Source: Fluviicoccus sp. (GTDB taxonomy: Bacteria; Pseudomonadota; Gammaproteobacteria; Pseudomonadales; Moraxellaceae). From it: a DNA stretch of 64,000 nucleotides. The position numbers and the translations under genes were made by a program. Of this stretch, positions 43,526 to 52,416 are shown in pieces (positions within the stretch are counted from its first letter, which is position 1; every line of letters begins with the position of its first letter). The notes beneath the pieces are model-generated. The model ran no database searches and had not been told where the DNA came from. It saw nothing but the letters and a program-made list of their open reading frames with translations. The stretch covers positions 124,001 to 188,000 of the forward strand of contig NZ_JAUSMX010000015.1 of NCBI RefSeq assembly GCF_030646115.1, given 5' to 3'.

Positions 43526-44422
43526 CTATTGAATATGCGCCAGAATGCCGTCCAGTTCCTCAAAAGAGTTGTAACTGATCACGACCTTGCCCTTGCCCTT
43601 CTTGTTGTACTGGATGTCCACCCCGGCGCCCAAACGCTCGGCCAGCCACTGCTGCAACTCGGCGACATTGGGGTCGGCCTTGGCCGGCTTCTGGGCCGGT
43701 TTGTCCTTGGCGGCCAGCAGGCTGCGCACCAGTGCTTCGGTCTGGCGGACGGACAAGCCCTTGGCGACGATGGTGCGCGCTACTTCAGTCTGCTGCGCTT
43801 CGGGCAGCGCCAGCAAGGTGCGGGCATGCCCCATTTCCAGGTCGCCGTGCTCCAGCAGCGTCTTCACATCACGCGGCAACTGCGTCAGGCGCAGCAGGTT
43901 GGTGACGGTGGCGCGGGCCTTGCCGACGGCGTCGGCGATCTGCTGGTGCGTCATCTCGAATTCATCGGCGAAACGCTGCATCGCCACCGCCTGCTCCATC
44001 GGGTTCAGGTCTTCGCGCTGGATGTTCTCGATCAGCGCCCAGGCAATGGCGGTTTCATCGGGAATTTCACGAATGATCGCGGGAATGGTGTCCAGCCCGG
44101 CCATCTGCGCGGCGCGCCAGCGACGTTCACCGGCAATGATTTCATACTGCTTTGGACCGATGGAGCGCACCACCACCGGCTGCATCACGCCCTGCGCCTT
44201 GACCGAATCGGATAGCTCCTGCAGCGCCGCCGGATTCATGTCGCGGCGCGGCTGGTACCGGCCGCGCTGCAATTGTTCAATAGGCAGGCTTTGCAGGGCG
44301 CTGGTCACCGCCGGCGCCGTGGGGTTGGCCTCAATCGCTTCGACTTCTTCCATGACTTTGCGGGCTCCCAACAGGGAATCCAGACCGCGTCCACCACCCA
44401 AACCGCGTTTCTTTGTACTCAT
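43526..44422 (-). CDS. parB: Chromosome partitioning protein ParB
   Basis: The 298-residue CTPase clamp loads at parS near the origin. N-terminal GLGGGRGLDSLLG is typical. The ParB/Srx domain contains RRDMNPAALQELSDSVKAQGVMQPVVVR and AGERRWRAAQMAG; the HTH part has HQQIADAVGKARATVTNLLRLTQLP. The C-terminal dimerisation segment follows a Lys/Pro-rich linker. ParA lies 25 bp upstream. I found no full parS site in the window. Confidence 0.96.
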   Translation of the reverse strand: MSTKKRGLGGGRGLDSLLGARKVMEEVEAIEANPTAPAVTSALQSLPIEQLQRGRYQPRRDMNPAALQELSDSVKAQGVMQPVVVRSIGPKQYEIIAGERRWRAAQMAGLDTIPAIIREIPDETAIAWALIENIQREDLNPMEQAVAMQRFADEFEMTHQQIADAVGKARATVTNLLRLTQLPRDVKTLLEHGDLEMGHARTLLALPEAQQTEVARTIVAKGLSVRQTEALVRSLLAAKDKPAQKPAKADPNVAELQQWLAERLGAGVDIQYNKKGKGKVVISYNSFEELDGILAHIQ

Positions 44423-44447
44423 GGTCAATTCTCAAAAGCCGGGGCCG

Positions 44448-45227
44448 TCAGGCTGTTTTTCTTTTCTTCTCTTTTTTCAGCAGTTCGGCCGCCAGCGTCA
44501 AATATGCAAACGCCCCGCGTGAACCCTTGTCATAGTACATCACCGGCAGCCCGTGCGCAGGCGCTTCGGCAAGGCGGACGTTGCGCGGAATCACGGTTTC
44601 AAACACCTTGTCGCCGAAATGCTTGGTCAGTTCGGCGGAAACGTCGTTGGCCAGGGTATTGCGCGGGTCGAACATGGTACGCAGGATGCCCCGGATCTGC
44701 AGCGACGGGTTGAGGCGCTGTGTCATGCGTTCAATGGTATTGGTCAGGTCGGCCAGCCCTTCCAGCGCATAGTATTCGCACTGCATGGGAATGATGACGC
44801 CGTCGGCCGCCACCAGCGCATTCAGCGTCAGCAGGCTCAGCGACGGCGCGCAATCGATGACGATGTAGTCGTATTTCTTGGTCAGGGAAGCCAGCGCGTC
44901 CTTGAGACGGGTTTCACGGCTCTCCATGTCCATCAGTTCCAGTTCCGCGCCGCTCAGTTCACGGTTGGAACCCAGCACGTCGTAACCGGCCTTGGGGGTC
45001 GGCTGCACGGCGACGTTGATCGACGCATTGCCCAGCAGCACCTCGTACACCGAGTACGGCAGGCTGTGCTTTTCCAGACCGGAGCCCATGGTGGCGTTGC
45101 CCTGCGGGTCCAGGTCCACCAGCAGCACCTTGCGCTTGACGGCGGCCAGCGAGGCGGCGAGGTTCACGGAGGTGGTGGTTTTGCCGACTCCGCCCTTCTG
45201 GTTGGCGATGGCGAGAATTTGCGTCAT
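44448..45227 (-). CDS. parA: Chromosome partitioning ATPase ParA (Soj)
   Basis: The 259-residue deviant-Walker ATPase has KGGVGKTT at 11-18, VLLVDLDPQGNATMGSG, and DYIVIDCAPSLSLLTLNAL. It drives origin segregation with ParB. The short N-terminus without an HTH shows a chromosomal type Ia-like Soj rather than a plasmid protein. Ribosome site GGAAACC. It follows rsmG in the classical mnmG-rsmG-parA-parB order. Confidence 0.96.
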   Translation of the reverse strand: MTQILAIANQKGGVGKTTTSVNLAASLAAVKRKVLLVDLDPQGNATMGSGLEKHSLPYSVYEVLLGNASINVAVQPTPKAGYDVLGSNRELSGAELELMDMESRETRLKDALASLTKKYDYIVIDCAPSLSLLTLNALVAADGVIIPMQCEYYALEGLADLTNTIERMTQRLNPSLQIRGILRTMFDPRNTLANDVSAELTKHFGDKVFETVIPRNVRLAEAPAHGLPVMYYDKGSRGAFAYLTLAAELLKKEKKRKTA

Positions 45228-45329
45228 GTCAGGTTTCCTTCACTAATCAGGTTCCCTCCCCGGAAACACCGGGAGGGTCGGGAGGGGCGGACCGCCCGCT
45301 CCGTGGCGCACCCCGTCGGGCGCGCCGTC

Positions 45330-45965
45330 TCAGGCGTTTTTGCCAATGACCACCAGATGACGTGCCTCAGCCAGATACGGCACCGTCAGCACATGCGTTT
45401 CACGGACGGCGAACGGTGCGGGCAAGGCATCGATCTCGTCCTGCGGGTACAAGCCCTTCATCGCCAGCAGCAGGCCGTCGTCCGCCATCAGGTGACCGCA
45501 CCAGTGGGCGAAGTCGTTGAGGCTGGCAAAGGCGCGGCTGATAATCTGCGCCTGCGGCGGCAGCTTGGCCTGCTCGACGCGGGCATGATGCACCTTGACG
45601 TTCTTCAAGCCGAATTGTGCGGCCATCTGCACCAGGAAACGGGTTTTCTTGCTGTTGCTGTCCAGCAGGTCCACCTGCAGGTCGGGGCGCACCATCGCCA
45701 GCACCAGGCCGGGCAGGCCCGCACCGGTGCCGACATCCAGCAGGCTGCCGGAGCGCACATGCGGCGAAACCGCCAGCGAATCCAGCAAATGCTTGACCAC
45801 CATGTCCTTGGGGTCGCGAATGGCCGTCAGATTATAAGCGCTGTTCCACTTTTGCAACGCCGTCACGTAGGACAGGAGCCGCTCATTGCTGCCTACCGGC
45901 AGCTCCAGCTGCAATTGACGGATACCGCTGTCGAGCAAAGTGGCGAGTTGTGGTGTGTCAGTCAT
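45330..45965 (-). CDS. rsmG: 16S rRNA (guanine-527-N7) methyltransferase
   Basis: The 211-residue class I methyltransferase (formerly gidB) modifies G527 of 16S rRNA. LLDVGTGAGLPGLVLAMVRPDLQVDLLDSNSKKTRFLVQ is the SAM-binding core. The N-terminal YNLTAIRDPKDMVVKHLLDSL segment is characteristic. Located between mnmG and parA in the usual order. The 102-bp gap before parA contains G/C-rich inverted repeats but no gene. Confidence 0.96.
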   Translation of the reverse strand: MTDTPQLATLLDSGIRQLQLELPVGSNERLLSYVTALQKWNSAYNLTAIRDPKDMVVKHLLDSLAVSPHVRSGSLLDVGTGAGLPGLVLAMVRPDLQVDLLDSNSKKTRFLVQMAAQFGLKNVKVHHARVEQAKLPPQAQIISRAFASLNDFAHWCGHLMADDGLLLAMKGLYPQDEIDALPAPFAVRETHVLTVPYLAEARHLVVIGKNA

Positions 45966-45984
45966 GCAAAATCCTGATTATTCC

Positions 45985-46053
45985 TGTAGGTCGGGCTTCA
46001 GCCCGACACCGTTCTCCGGGCGAAGGGTATTGTCGGGCTGAAGCCCGACCTGC
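45985..46053. repeat. REPIN-like pair of palindromic repeats between mnmG and rsmG
   Basis: Two copies of a REP-like palindrome, core TCGGGCTTCAGCCCGA, stand in opposite orientation (45986-46008 and 46031-46053), with 22 bp between. Each is itself palindromic, and together they form a long hairpin. Such repeats are scattered in many proteobacterial genomes. It could separate expression of rsmG from mnmG. Confidence 0.85.
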
Positions 46054-46062
46054 ATCCTGCGT

Positions 46063-47949
46063 TCAACCCGCCAGCCGCATGTTGGCCATGCCGTGCTTCT
46101 TCAAATAGATCATCAACAGCGACACGGCCGCCGGCGTGAGGCCGGGAATGCGCCCCGCCTGCGCGAGCGTCTCCGGGCGCGTCGCCTTCAGCTTCGCCTT
46201 CACCTCATTCGACAGGCCGGAAACACGGTCATAGTCGAAGTCATCGGGCAACGTCATTTCCTCATGGGCGCGCAGCTTGTCGATCTCGTCCTGCTGGCGG
46301 TCAATATAACCGGCGTACTTGGCGTTGATCTCAATCTGCTCGCCCACTTCCGGGGCCACGTCAATGCCCGCCAGTTCAGCAACATGGGCGAAGTTGACCT
46401 GCGGCCGCTTCAGCAGCTCCAGCAAGGTGTTCTCCTTGCTCAGTTCCTGCCCGGTCAGCTCGGCGAAACGCTGACCCAGCGTGCTGCCGGGATGCGCCAT
46501 CACTGATTTAAGGCGCTGGCTCTCGCGGGCGATGCCTTCCTGCTTCTCGCAGTAGGCGGCCCAGCGGGCATCGTCCACCAACCCCAACTTACGGCCGGTT
46601 TCGGTCAGGCGCTGGTCGGCATTGTCCTCGCGCAGCAGCAACCGGTATTCGGCGCGCGAGGTGAACATGCGGTACGGTTCCTTGGTGCCCAAGGTGATCA
46701 GGTCATCAACCAGCACACCCAGATAGGCGACATCACGGGTGGGATACCAGCCATCCTTGTCCTGTGCACGCAGCCCGGCGTTGATCCCGGCCAGCAGCCC
46801 CTGCGCCCCGGCTTCTTCATAACCGGTGGTGCCGTTGATCTGCCCGGCGAAATACAGGTTGTGAATGACGCGGGTTTCCAGCGTGTGCTTCAGGTCGCGC
46901 GGGTCGAAGAAATCGTATTCAATAGCGTAGCCGGGGCGGGTAATGTGCGCGTTTTCCATGCCCTTGATGGAACGCACCAGCGACAGTTGCACGTCAAACG
47001 GCAGGCTGGTGGAAATGCCGTTGGGGTACAGCTCGTGGGTCTTCAGGCCTTCCGGCTCAATGAACACCTGATGCGAATTTTTGTCGGCGAAACGATGGAT
47101 CTTGTCCTCGATCGACGGGCAATAGCGCGGACCAACGCCTTCAATGACACCGGTGTACATCGGCGAACGGTCAAGGCCGCCGCGGATGATGTCGTGGGTC
47201 TGCTCGTTGGTGTGGGTGATCCAGCAGTTGACCTGTTCCGGGTGCATGGCGACGTTGCCCATGAACGACATCACCGGAATCGGGGTGTCGCCCGGCTGCG
47301 GCGTCATGACGCTGAAGTCGACGGACTTGGCGTCGATGCGCGGCGGCGTGCCGGTCTTCAGACGGCCGACGCGCAGCGGCAGTTCACGCAGGCGGTTGGC
47401 CAGTGCAATGGATGGCGGGTCCCCGGCGCGGCCACCCTTGTGGTTTTCCAGCCCGATGTGGATGACACCGCCCAAGAAAGTGCCGGTGGTCAGCACCACG
47501 GTTTTGGTGTCGAAGCGGATGCCGGTTTGCGTGACCACGCCCTTCACCGTCTCGCCTTCCACAATCAGGTCGTCGGCAGCCTGCTGGAAAATATCGAGAT
47601 TGGGCTGGTTTTCGAGGATGCCGCGAATGGCCGCCTTGTACAGCACGCGGTCGGCCTGAGCGCGGGTGGCGCGCACCGCCGGGCCCTTGCTGCCGTTCAG
47701 CACGCGGAACTGGATGCCGCCGAGGTCAGTGGCCAGCGCCATGGCGCCGCCCAAGGCGTCGATTTCCTTGACCAGATGGCTCTTGCCGATGCCGCCGATG
47801 GCGGGATTGCAGCTCATCTGCCCCAGCGTCTCGATGTTGTGGGTCAGCAGCAGGGTCTGGCAACCCATGCGCGCCGCCGCCAAAGCGGCTTCGGTACCGG
47901 CATGACCGCCGCCGATGACAATGACATCGTAAAATTTGGGATAACGCAT
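46063..47949 (-). CDS. mnmG: tRNA uridine-34 carboxymethylaminomethyl-modifying enzyme MnmG
   Basis: The 628-residue FAD enzyme (formerly gidA) modifies wobble U34 with Mnm[18 protein letters not shown] (13-29) binds [45 protein letters not shown] and the ending region [38 protein letters not shown] are family signatures. mnmE is not in the window. In E. coli the origin adjoins this gene on its upstream side. Confidence 0.97.
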   Translation of the reverse strand: MRYPKFYDVIVIGGGHAGTEAALAAARMGCQTLLLTHNIETLGQMSCNPAIGGIGKSHLVKEIDALGGAMALATDLGGIQFRVLNGSKGPAVRATRAQADRVLYKAAIRGILENQPNLDIFQQAADDLIVEGETVKGVVTQTGIRFDTKTVVLTTGTFLGGVIHIGLENHKGGRAGDPPSIALANRLRELPLRVGRLKTGTPPRIDAKSVDFSVMTPQPGDTPIPVMSFMGNVAMHPEQVNCWITHTNEQTHDIIRGGLDRSPMYTGVIEGVGPRYCPSIEDKIHRFADKNSHQVFIEPEGLKTHELYPNGISTSLPFDVQLSLVRSIKGMENAHITRPGYAIEYDFFDPRDLKHTLETRVIHNLYFAGQINGTTGYEEAGAQGLLAGINAGLRAQDKDGWYPTRDVAYLGVLVDDLITLGTKEPYRMFTSRAEYRLLLREDNADQRLTETGRKLGLVDDARWAAYCEKQEGIARESQRLKSVMAHPGSTLGQRFAELTGQELSKENTLLELLKRPQVNFAHVAELAGIDVAPEVGEQIEINAKYAGYIDRQQDEIDKLRAHEEMTLPDDFDYDRVSGLSNEVKAKLKATRPETLAQAGRIPGLTPAAVSLLMIYLKKHGMANMRLAG

Positions 47950-48308
47950 AACACCACCGCTGGGGGAATTGCCGCTGAAGACACCGGGAACCGGCCTTGA
48001 ATCGAACGGGCAATTATAAACCAGCCGTCCGGGGAGTTCGACCTTTACCGCGAGGGAGTCCCCGGTTTTAGGGCCAATGCCGGAAAAAAACGGGCATAGT
48101 TCACATTATTGAATTTATCAGCACAGCTAATCTGGAAAAAAGGCCCCTTTGTCCCATACTTTCCTTTGTACAGCTGTATTTACGATAAATTAACAATTAT
48201 TGACGCTCACCCTTATGGACACTCTTGCATTTTCGTCCCAACCGGCTTAGTCAGCGTCGCTATTTTTATATCCTACAAATATCAATAATGTGACAAACGG
48301 GGTGCATC
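47950..48308. other. Divergent 359-bp gap upstream of mnmG
   Basis: No gene is visible. The left part is GC-rich. The part at about 48095-48300 is clearly AT-richer (runs such as TTATTGAATTTATCA, GATAAATTAACAATTATTG and ATTTTTATATCC). It contains one imperfect DnaA box, TTATGGACA near 48213, but no perfect one. Genes point away from it on both sides. This is the E. coli-type position for oriC, but the DnaA boxes lie instead at 51.5 kb. Confidence 0.5.
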
Positions 48309-48686
48309 ATGACCGGCAATACACTTTCGCTTTCCTGTACCTCCAGCAAGGAGCAAGACCGTCTGGTCTTCAAATCGCTGGTGGGAATCATTTCCCAAAC
48401 CTCCCGCTCCGCCCGTTGGAGTTATCTGCCGGAAGGCTATGCCGATGTGGTTTTTGTGGATCTGGATGACGCCAAACCGGTTTATCCGCATGCCGAGCCC
48501 GGCAAGCCGATGTCCGTGGTCGTGGGCTACAGCACCGACCCCGAGAAGATGAAGCGATCGGTGTTCTCATTGAAGAAGCCGGCCCGTGCCAAAGAGTTTG
48601 TCGGTTTGCTGGAAATGCTGGAGTCGCATCTGGCCAACAAGGATGACCTGACCATCCCCTACATGCCGGCGCTCAACCTCGCCTGA
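48309..48686 (+). CDS. Small receiver-like protein of unknown function
   Basis: The 125-residue protein is not assigned to a family. The order of strands and residues is receiver-like: ADVVFVDLDD (about 46-55) in the place of the phosphorylated Asp, VVVGYST (about 70-76), and SLKKPARAKEFVGLLEML (about 87-104) as the Lys-Pro end. It would be an atypical stand-alone response-regulator fold. A hairpin lies after the stop. No partner kinase is nearby. Confidence 0.55.
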   Translation: MTGNTLSLSCTSSKEQDRLVFKSLVGIISQTSRSARWSYLPEGYADVVFVDLDDAKPVYPHAEPGKPMSVVVGYSTDPEKMKRSVFSLKKPARAKEFVGLLEMLESHLANKDDLTIPYMPALNLA

Positions 48687-48701
48687 TTTCCCGCTGATGT
48701 G

Positions 48702-48728
48702 GCCGGACGCCGACCATGCGCGTCCGGC
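48702..48728 (+). terminator. Hairpin after the receiver-like gene
   Basis: GCCGGACGC and GCGTCCGGC form a perfect 9-bp stem with a 9-nt loop, 15 bp after the stop codon. It is followed by a short mixed tail without a clear T tract. Confidence 0.55.
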
Positions 48729-48790
48729 TTGCACCCCTTCCCCACTCTCTTTAGACTTGAATCCCCCTTGCACCCTGCCGGTTTACACCG

Positions 48791-49942
48791 ATGCCCCAGA
48801 CATTGCCCCCCGATTCGGTCGGGCTGGTTACGCCACAGACCCTGCATGTCGATACACCGCTGACCCTGGTGTGCTCCCGCGTGCTGGAGAGCTACGACCT
48901 TGTCTATGAAACCTACGGCACGCTCAACGCCGGCAAGTCCAACGCCCTGCTGATCTGCCACGCGCTGTCCGGCCACCATCATGCCGCCGGCTACAACAGC
49001 CTCGATGACGGCAAGCCCGGCTGGTGGGATACCTGCATCGGCCCCGGCAAGGCCATCGACACCAACCGCTTTTTCGTGGTCGCCCTCAACAACCTGGGCG
49101 GCTGCCACGGCTCCACCGGCCCGTCCTCGCTCAACCCAGCCACCGGCAAGAACTATGGCCCCGACTTCCCGCTGGTCACCGTCAAGGACTGGGTGCAGGT
49201 GCAGGCCCGTCTGGCCGACCACCTGGGTATTGACGCCTGGGCCGCTGTGGTGGGTGGTTCGCTGGGCGGCATGCAGGTGATGCAATGGGCGGTGGATTAC
49301 CCGGACCGTATCCGCAACGCCGTCATCATCGCCAGCGCCCCCAAGCTGTCGGCGCAGAACATTGCCTTCAACGAAGTAGCACGGCAGGCCATCCTCTCCG
49401 ACCCGGACTTCTACGGCGGCCACTACTACGAATACGACACCTATCCCAAGCGCGGGCTGATCCTGGCGCGCATGGTCGGACACATTACGTACCTGTCCGA
49501 CGACGCCATGAAGCAAAAATTCGGCCGTGATCTGAAAAGCGGCCAGTTCGCCTTCGGCTATGATGTGGAATTCCAGGTGGAGTCGTACCTGCGTTATCAG
49601 GGCGAAACCTTCTCGCGCTATTTCGACGCCAACACCTACCTGTTGATGACCAAGGCGCTGGACTACTTTGACCCCGCCCGCGAATACGACAACAATCTGC
49701 AGGCCGCGCTGGCGCGGGCCACCTGCCGCTTCCTGGTGATATCCTTCACCACCGACTGGCGTTTTGCTCCGTCGCGCTCGCAGGAAATCGTCAACGCACT
49801 GATTGCCGAACGCAAGGATGTCTCCTATGCCGATATCGACGCGCCACAAGGCCACGACTCCTTCCTGTTCCCGATTCCACGCTACATCACCCTGCTGAAG
49901 AACTTCCTGAACCGGATTGACGAGGCTCCCCATGCGTCTTGA
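48791..49942 (+). CDS. metX: Homoserine O-acyltransferase (MetX)
   Basis: The 383-residue alpha/beta-hydrolase-fold enzyme acylates homoserine for methionine synthesis. Nucleophile Ser157 is in [22 protein letters not shown] (101-113) and the final GHDSFLF His/Asp segment complete the family pattern. Acetyl or succinyl specificity cannot be told by eye; many proteobacterial MetX use succinyl-CoA (family knowledge). metW starts inside its 3' end (11-bp overlap). metY at 6.5 kb would carry out the next step. Confidence 0.94.
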   Translation: MPQTLPPDSVGLVTPQTLHVDTPLTLVCSRVLESYDLVYETYGTLNAGKSNALLICHALSGHHHAAGYNSLDDGKPGWWDTCIGPGKAIDTNRFFVVALNNLGGCHGSTGPSSLNPATGKNYGPDFPLVTVKDWVQVQARLADHLGIDAWAAVVGGSLGGMQVMQWAVDYPDRIRNAVIIASAPKLSAQNIAFNEVARQAILSDPDFYGGHYYEYDTYPKRGLILARMVGHITYLSDDAMKQKFGRDLKSGQFAFGYDVEFQVESYLRYQGETFSRYFDANTYLLMTKALDYFDPAREYDNNLQAALARATCRFLVISFTTDWRFAPSRSQEIVNALIAERKDVSYADIDAPQGHDSFLFPIPRYITLLKNFLNRIDEAPHAS

Positions 49943-50522
49943 CTTGCGACTGGCCGAACAATGGATTCAGCCCGGCAGCCGGGTGCTGGACCTGGGCTGC
50001 GGCGACGGCGAGCTGCTGGCGCACCTGCGCGACAATTTCAATGTCCATGGCTACGGACTGGAAATTGATGAAGACAAGATCAGCGCCGGCGTTGCGCGCG
50101 GCGTCAACGTCATCCAGCAGAACCTCAATGAAGGGCTGGGCAACTTCGGCGACGCCACCTTCGACAGCGTCATCATGACGCAGGCGCTGCAAGCCGTGGC
50201 CAAGCCGGATGAATTGCTGGAAGACATGCTGCGGGTGGCGAAGCAGGCCATCATCACCTTCCCCAACTTCGCCCACTGGAAAACACGCGGTTACCTGTTC
50301 TGGCGCGGCATGATGCCGGTGTCGAAAGCCCTGCCCTACTCCTGGTACAACACCCCGAACATCCACCTCTGCACCTTCCGCGATTTTGAAGCCCTGTGTG
50401 CAGAGAAAGGCGTCACCGTGCTCAACCGCCGCGCCGTCGACGGCGACCAGCAGGGCAGCCTTCTGATGCGCCAGTTCCCCAACATGTTTGGTGAAGTCGC
50501 GATTTACCGCGTCACGCGCTGA
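49932..50522 (+). CDS. metW: Methionine biosynthesis protein MetW
   Basis: The 196-residue class I methyltransferase-like protein begins [31 protein letters not shown] with the SAM motif. [47 protein letters not shown] is highly characteristic of MetW. MetW partners MetX in proteobacteria and is needed for full activity of some MetX. It overlaps metX; the ATG at 49932 is preferred over an upstream TTG. Confidence 0.94.
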   Translation: MRLDLRLAEQWIQPGSRVLDLGCGDGELLAHLRDNFNVHGYGLEIDEDKISAGVARGVNVIQQNLNEGLGNFGDATFDSVIMTQALQAVAKPDELLEDMLRVAKQAIITFPNFAHWKTRGYLFWRGMMPVSKALPYSWYNTPNIHLCTFRDFEALCAEKGVTVLNRRAVDGDQQGSLLMRQFPNMFGEVAIYRVTR

Positions 50523-50531
50523 ACGCAGGCT

Positions 50532-51527
50532 TCAGCGTATTTCCAGTACATCAATCACCGGCGGCATGGCGAAACGCAGCGGCAGGCCGATCATGCCCAC
50601 GCCGCTGGTGACAAACACCTGCCCGTTGGGCCGCTGATACAGCCCGCGCTTGTATCCGTGACGGGTCACCCCGGCCAGCATCCGCTCCGTCAGCCAGGGC
50701 AGATTGACCTGACCGCCATGGGTATGACCCGCCAGCATCAGCGCCGGAACCGGCAACGGCGGCAATTCCTCCATCAGATCGGGATTATGGGTCAGCAGCA
50801 GCAGCTTCTTGCCGGATGACGCCAAAGACGGCAAACGCCCGGCACCCGTCGATTCAGCCCACAAGTCGCGCAACCCCACCAGCGTCACCGGCCCCAGATT
50901 CACCTCACCGCCTTCAATCGGCTGAATTCCGTTGTGGAGCAAGGCCGCCCGCAATTCACGCTCCAGCGGCGGGCCGGGCTGCTGCCCGTCGTGGTTGCCG
51001 GGCACGGAATACACCGGGTGGCGCAACTGCCTGAACGGGGCCAGCAGCAAAGCCAGATCCTCGTGACGCCCCGGCTCATACGTCCAGTCCCCGGCCACCA
51101 GCACCGCCTGCACCTCCAGGGTATTCAACCGATCCACCAGTCGCTGCATTTGCCCGGGGCTGGAAAACAAACCGTAGTGCATGTCGCTGACCAGCGCCAC
51201 CTTCAACGGATAACCGGCCTGGATCACAGTGGCGCGCACAAACAGTAAATTGGGTTCCACAAACCGGGCATAAATTCCCAGCAGGAACAGCACCGCCATC
51301 ACGATGCCGAATGCCCGTGAAAACCAGAGCCGATGCACTCCTACGGCCATCACAACCACCAGAGGCCATAACAACCCGCTTTCATGGAACAACAACGCCC
51401 TGAACAGGGTCAGGCCCGGATCGGGGGTCCACGCGGCACGCGCCTGCTGCACGGCCGGGACCGCCAGGATCAGGGCCAATATGCCCAACCCAAGCCCTGC
51501 ACTTACCTTGTAACGGCCGAATCTCAT
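50532..51527 (-). CDS. Membrane-anchored metallophosphoesterase (YkuE-like)
   Basis: The 331-residue protein has three N-terminal hydrophobic segments (about 8-110). The calcineurin-like domain has all metal-binding motifs: SDMHYG, GDWTYE, GNHD, and GHTHGGQ. The group is often annotated as YaeI/YkuE phosphoesterase acting on lipid-linked or other phosphodiesters. It is convergent with metW (9 bp between stops). Start 51527 is preferred because an upstream TTG would place the DnaA-box array inside the gene. Confidence 0.88.
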   Translation of the reverse strand: MRFGRYKVSAGLGLGILALILAVPAVQQARAAWTPDPGLTLFRALLFHESGLLWPLVVVMAVGVHRLWFSRAFGIVMAVLFLLGIYARFVEPNLLFVRATVIQAGYPLKVALVSDMHYGLFSSPGQMQRLVDRLNTLEVQAVLVAGDWTYEPGRHEDLALLLAPFRQLRHPVYSVPGNHDGQQPGPPLERELRAALLHNGIQPIEGGEVNLGPVTLVGLRDLWAESTGAGRLPSLASSGKKLLLLTHNPDLMEELPPLPVPALMLAGHTHGGQVNLPWLTERMLAGVTRHGYKRGLYQRPNGQVFVTSGVGMIGLPLRFAMPPVIDVLEIR

Positions 51528-51538
51528 GGCAACCACAC

Positions 51539-51609
51539 TTATCCACAAAGTTATCCACAAGAATAAGCCACAACCGAAAAGTCACGACTTATGCACAGTT
51601 TTATCCACA
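51539..51609 (+). other. Cluster of four DnaA boxes
   Basis: Three perfect TTATCCACA boxes (51539-51547, 51551-51559, 51601-51609) and one TTATGCACA (51589-51597) lie on the same strand in the 162-bp gap between the phosphoesterase gene and rdgB. Spacing is regular: pairs with 12-bp start-to-start distance, repeated with a 50-bp period. This is expected of an origin of replication, a DnaA-titrating site, or a DnaA-controlled promoter. No long AT-rich unwinding region adjoins directly. Confidence 0.85.
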
Positions 51610-51689
51610 GTCGCTTACCCTACCACTGTCGGGTCGTCAAATACTCGCAATGGCTCTAGAATCAGGCAAGGCCCGCTGGATATCGAATC

Positions 51690-52301
51690 ATGAAAAAACT
51701 GGTTATCGCCACCGGTAATCCCGGAAAACTGAAAGAGTTGCAAGAATTGCTCAACGGCCTGCATATCGAGGTCATCAGCCAGAAGTCGCTGGGCATCAGC
51801 GATGCCGAGGAAACCGGCCTCACCTTTGTGGAAAATGCGCTGATCAAGGCCCGGCACGCCGCCGCCATTTCCGGCCTGCCGGCGTTGGCGGACGACTCCG
51901 GCCTGTGCGTGGATGTGCTGGGCGGCGCACCGGGCATCTATTCCGCCCGCTATGCCGGACCCGGTGCGGATGATGCCGCCAACAACACCCAACTGTTACA
52001 GACCCTGCTGCCATTCCGCCGCAGCGGCATCCCACTGACGGCGCGCTTTGTCTGCGTGCTGGTGCTGGTGCGTCATGCCGACGACCCGCTGCCGCTGATC
52101 TGCCAGGGCTTGTGGGAAGGAGAAATCCTGCCCGCCCCTCAAGGCAACAACGGATTCGGTTATGACCCTCTGTTTCTGGTTCGTGAAAAGCATTGCAGCA
52201 GCGCCGAACTGGACCGATCCCTGAAAAACCGGATCAGTCACCGCGCACAGGCGATGAACCAATTGCTGCACCTGTTGCGCAATACCCTCTCGACGCTGTA
52301 A
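51690..52301 (+). CDS. rdgB: XTP/dITP pyrophosphatase (RdgB/HAM1)
   Basis: The 203-residue house-cleaning enzyme removes deaminated purine triphosphates. It begins [19 protein letters not shown]. It has [39 protein letters not shown] (metal and substrate loop) and a C-terminal [13 protein letters not shown], then [11 protein letters not shown]. Located directly after the DnaA boxes, transcribed to the right. Confidence 0.96.
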   Translation: MKKLVIATGNPGKLKELQELLNGLHIEVISQKSLGISDAEETGLTFVENALIKARHAAAISGLPALADDSGLCVDVLGGAPGIYSARYAGPGADDAANNTQLLQTLLPFRRSGIPLTARFVCVLVLVRHADDPLPLICQGLWEGEILPAPQGNNGFGYDPLFLVREKHCSSAELDRSLKNRISHRAQAMNQLLHLLRNTLSTL

Positions 52302-52416
52302 AAGGGTAGAAAACCGAACGCGTTCCGGCTTATGCGGGTGATCGTGCGTCACCGGGTATGGCCGGAACAGAATTTGACCACTAGAATCGATTAACACCCC
52401 AACAGGGATCGACATC

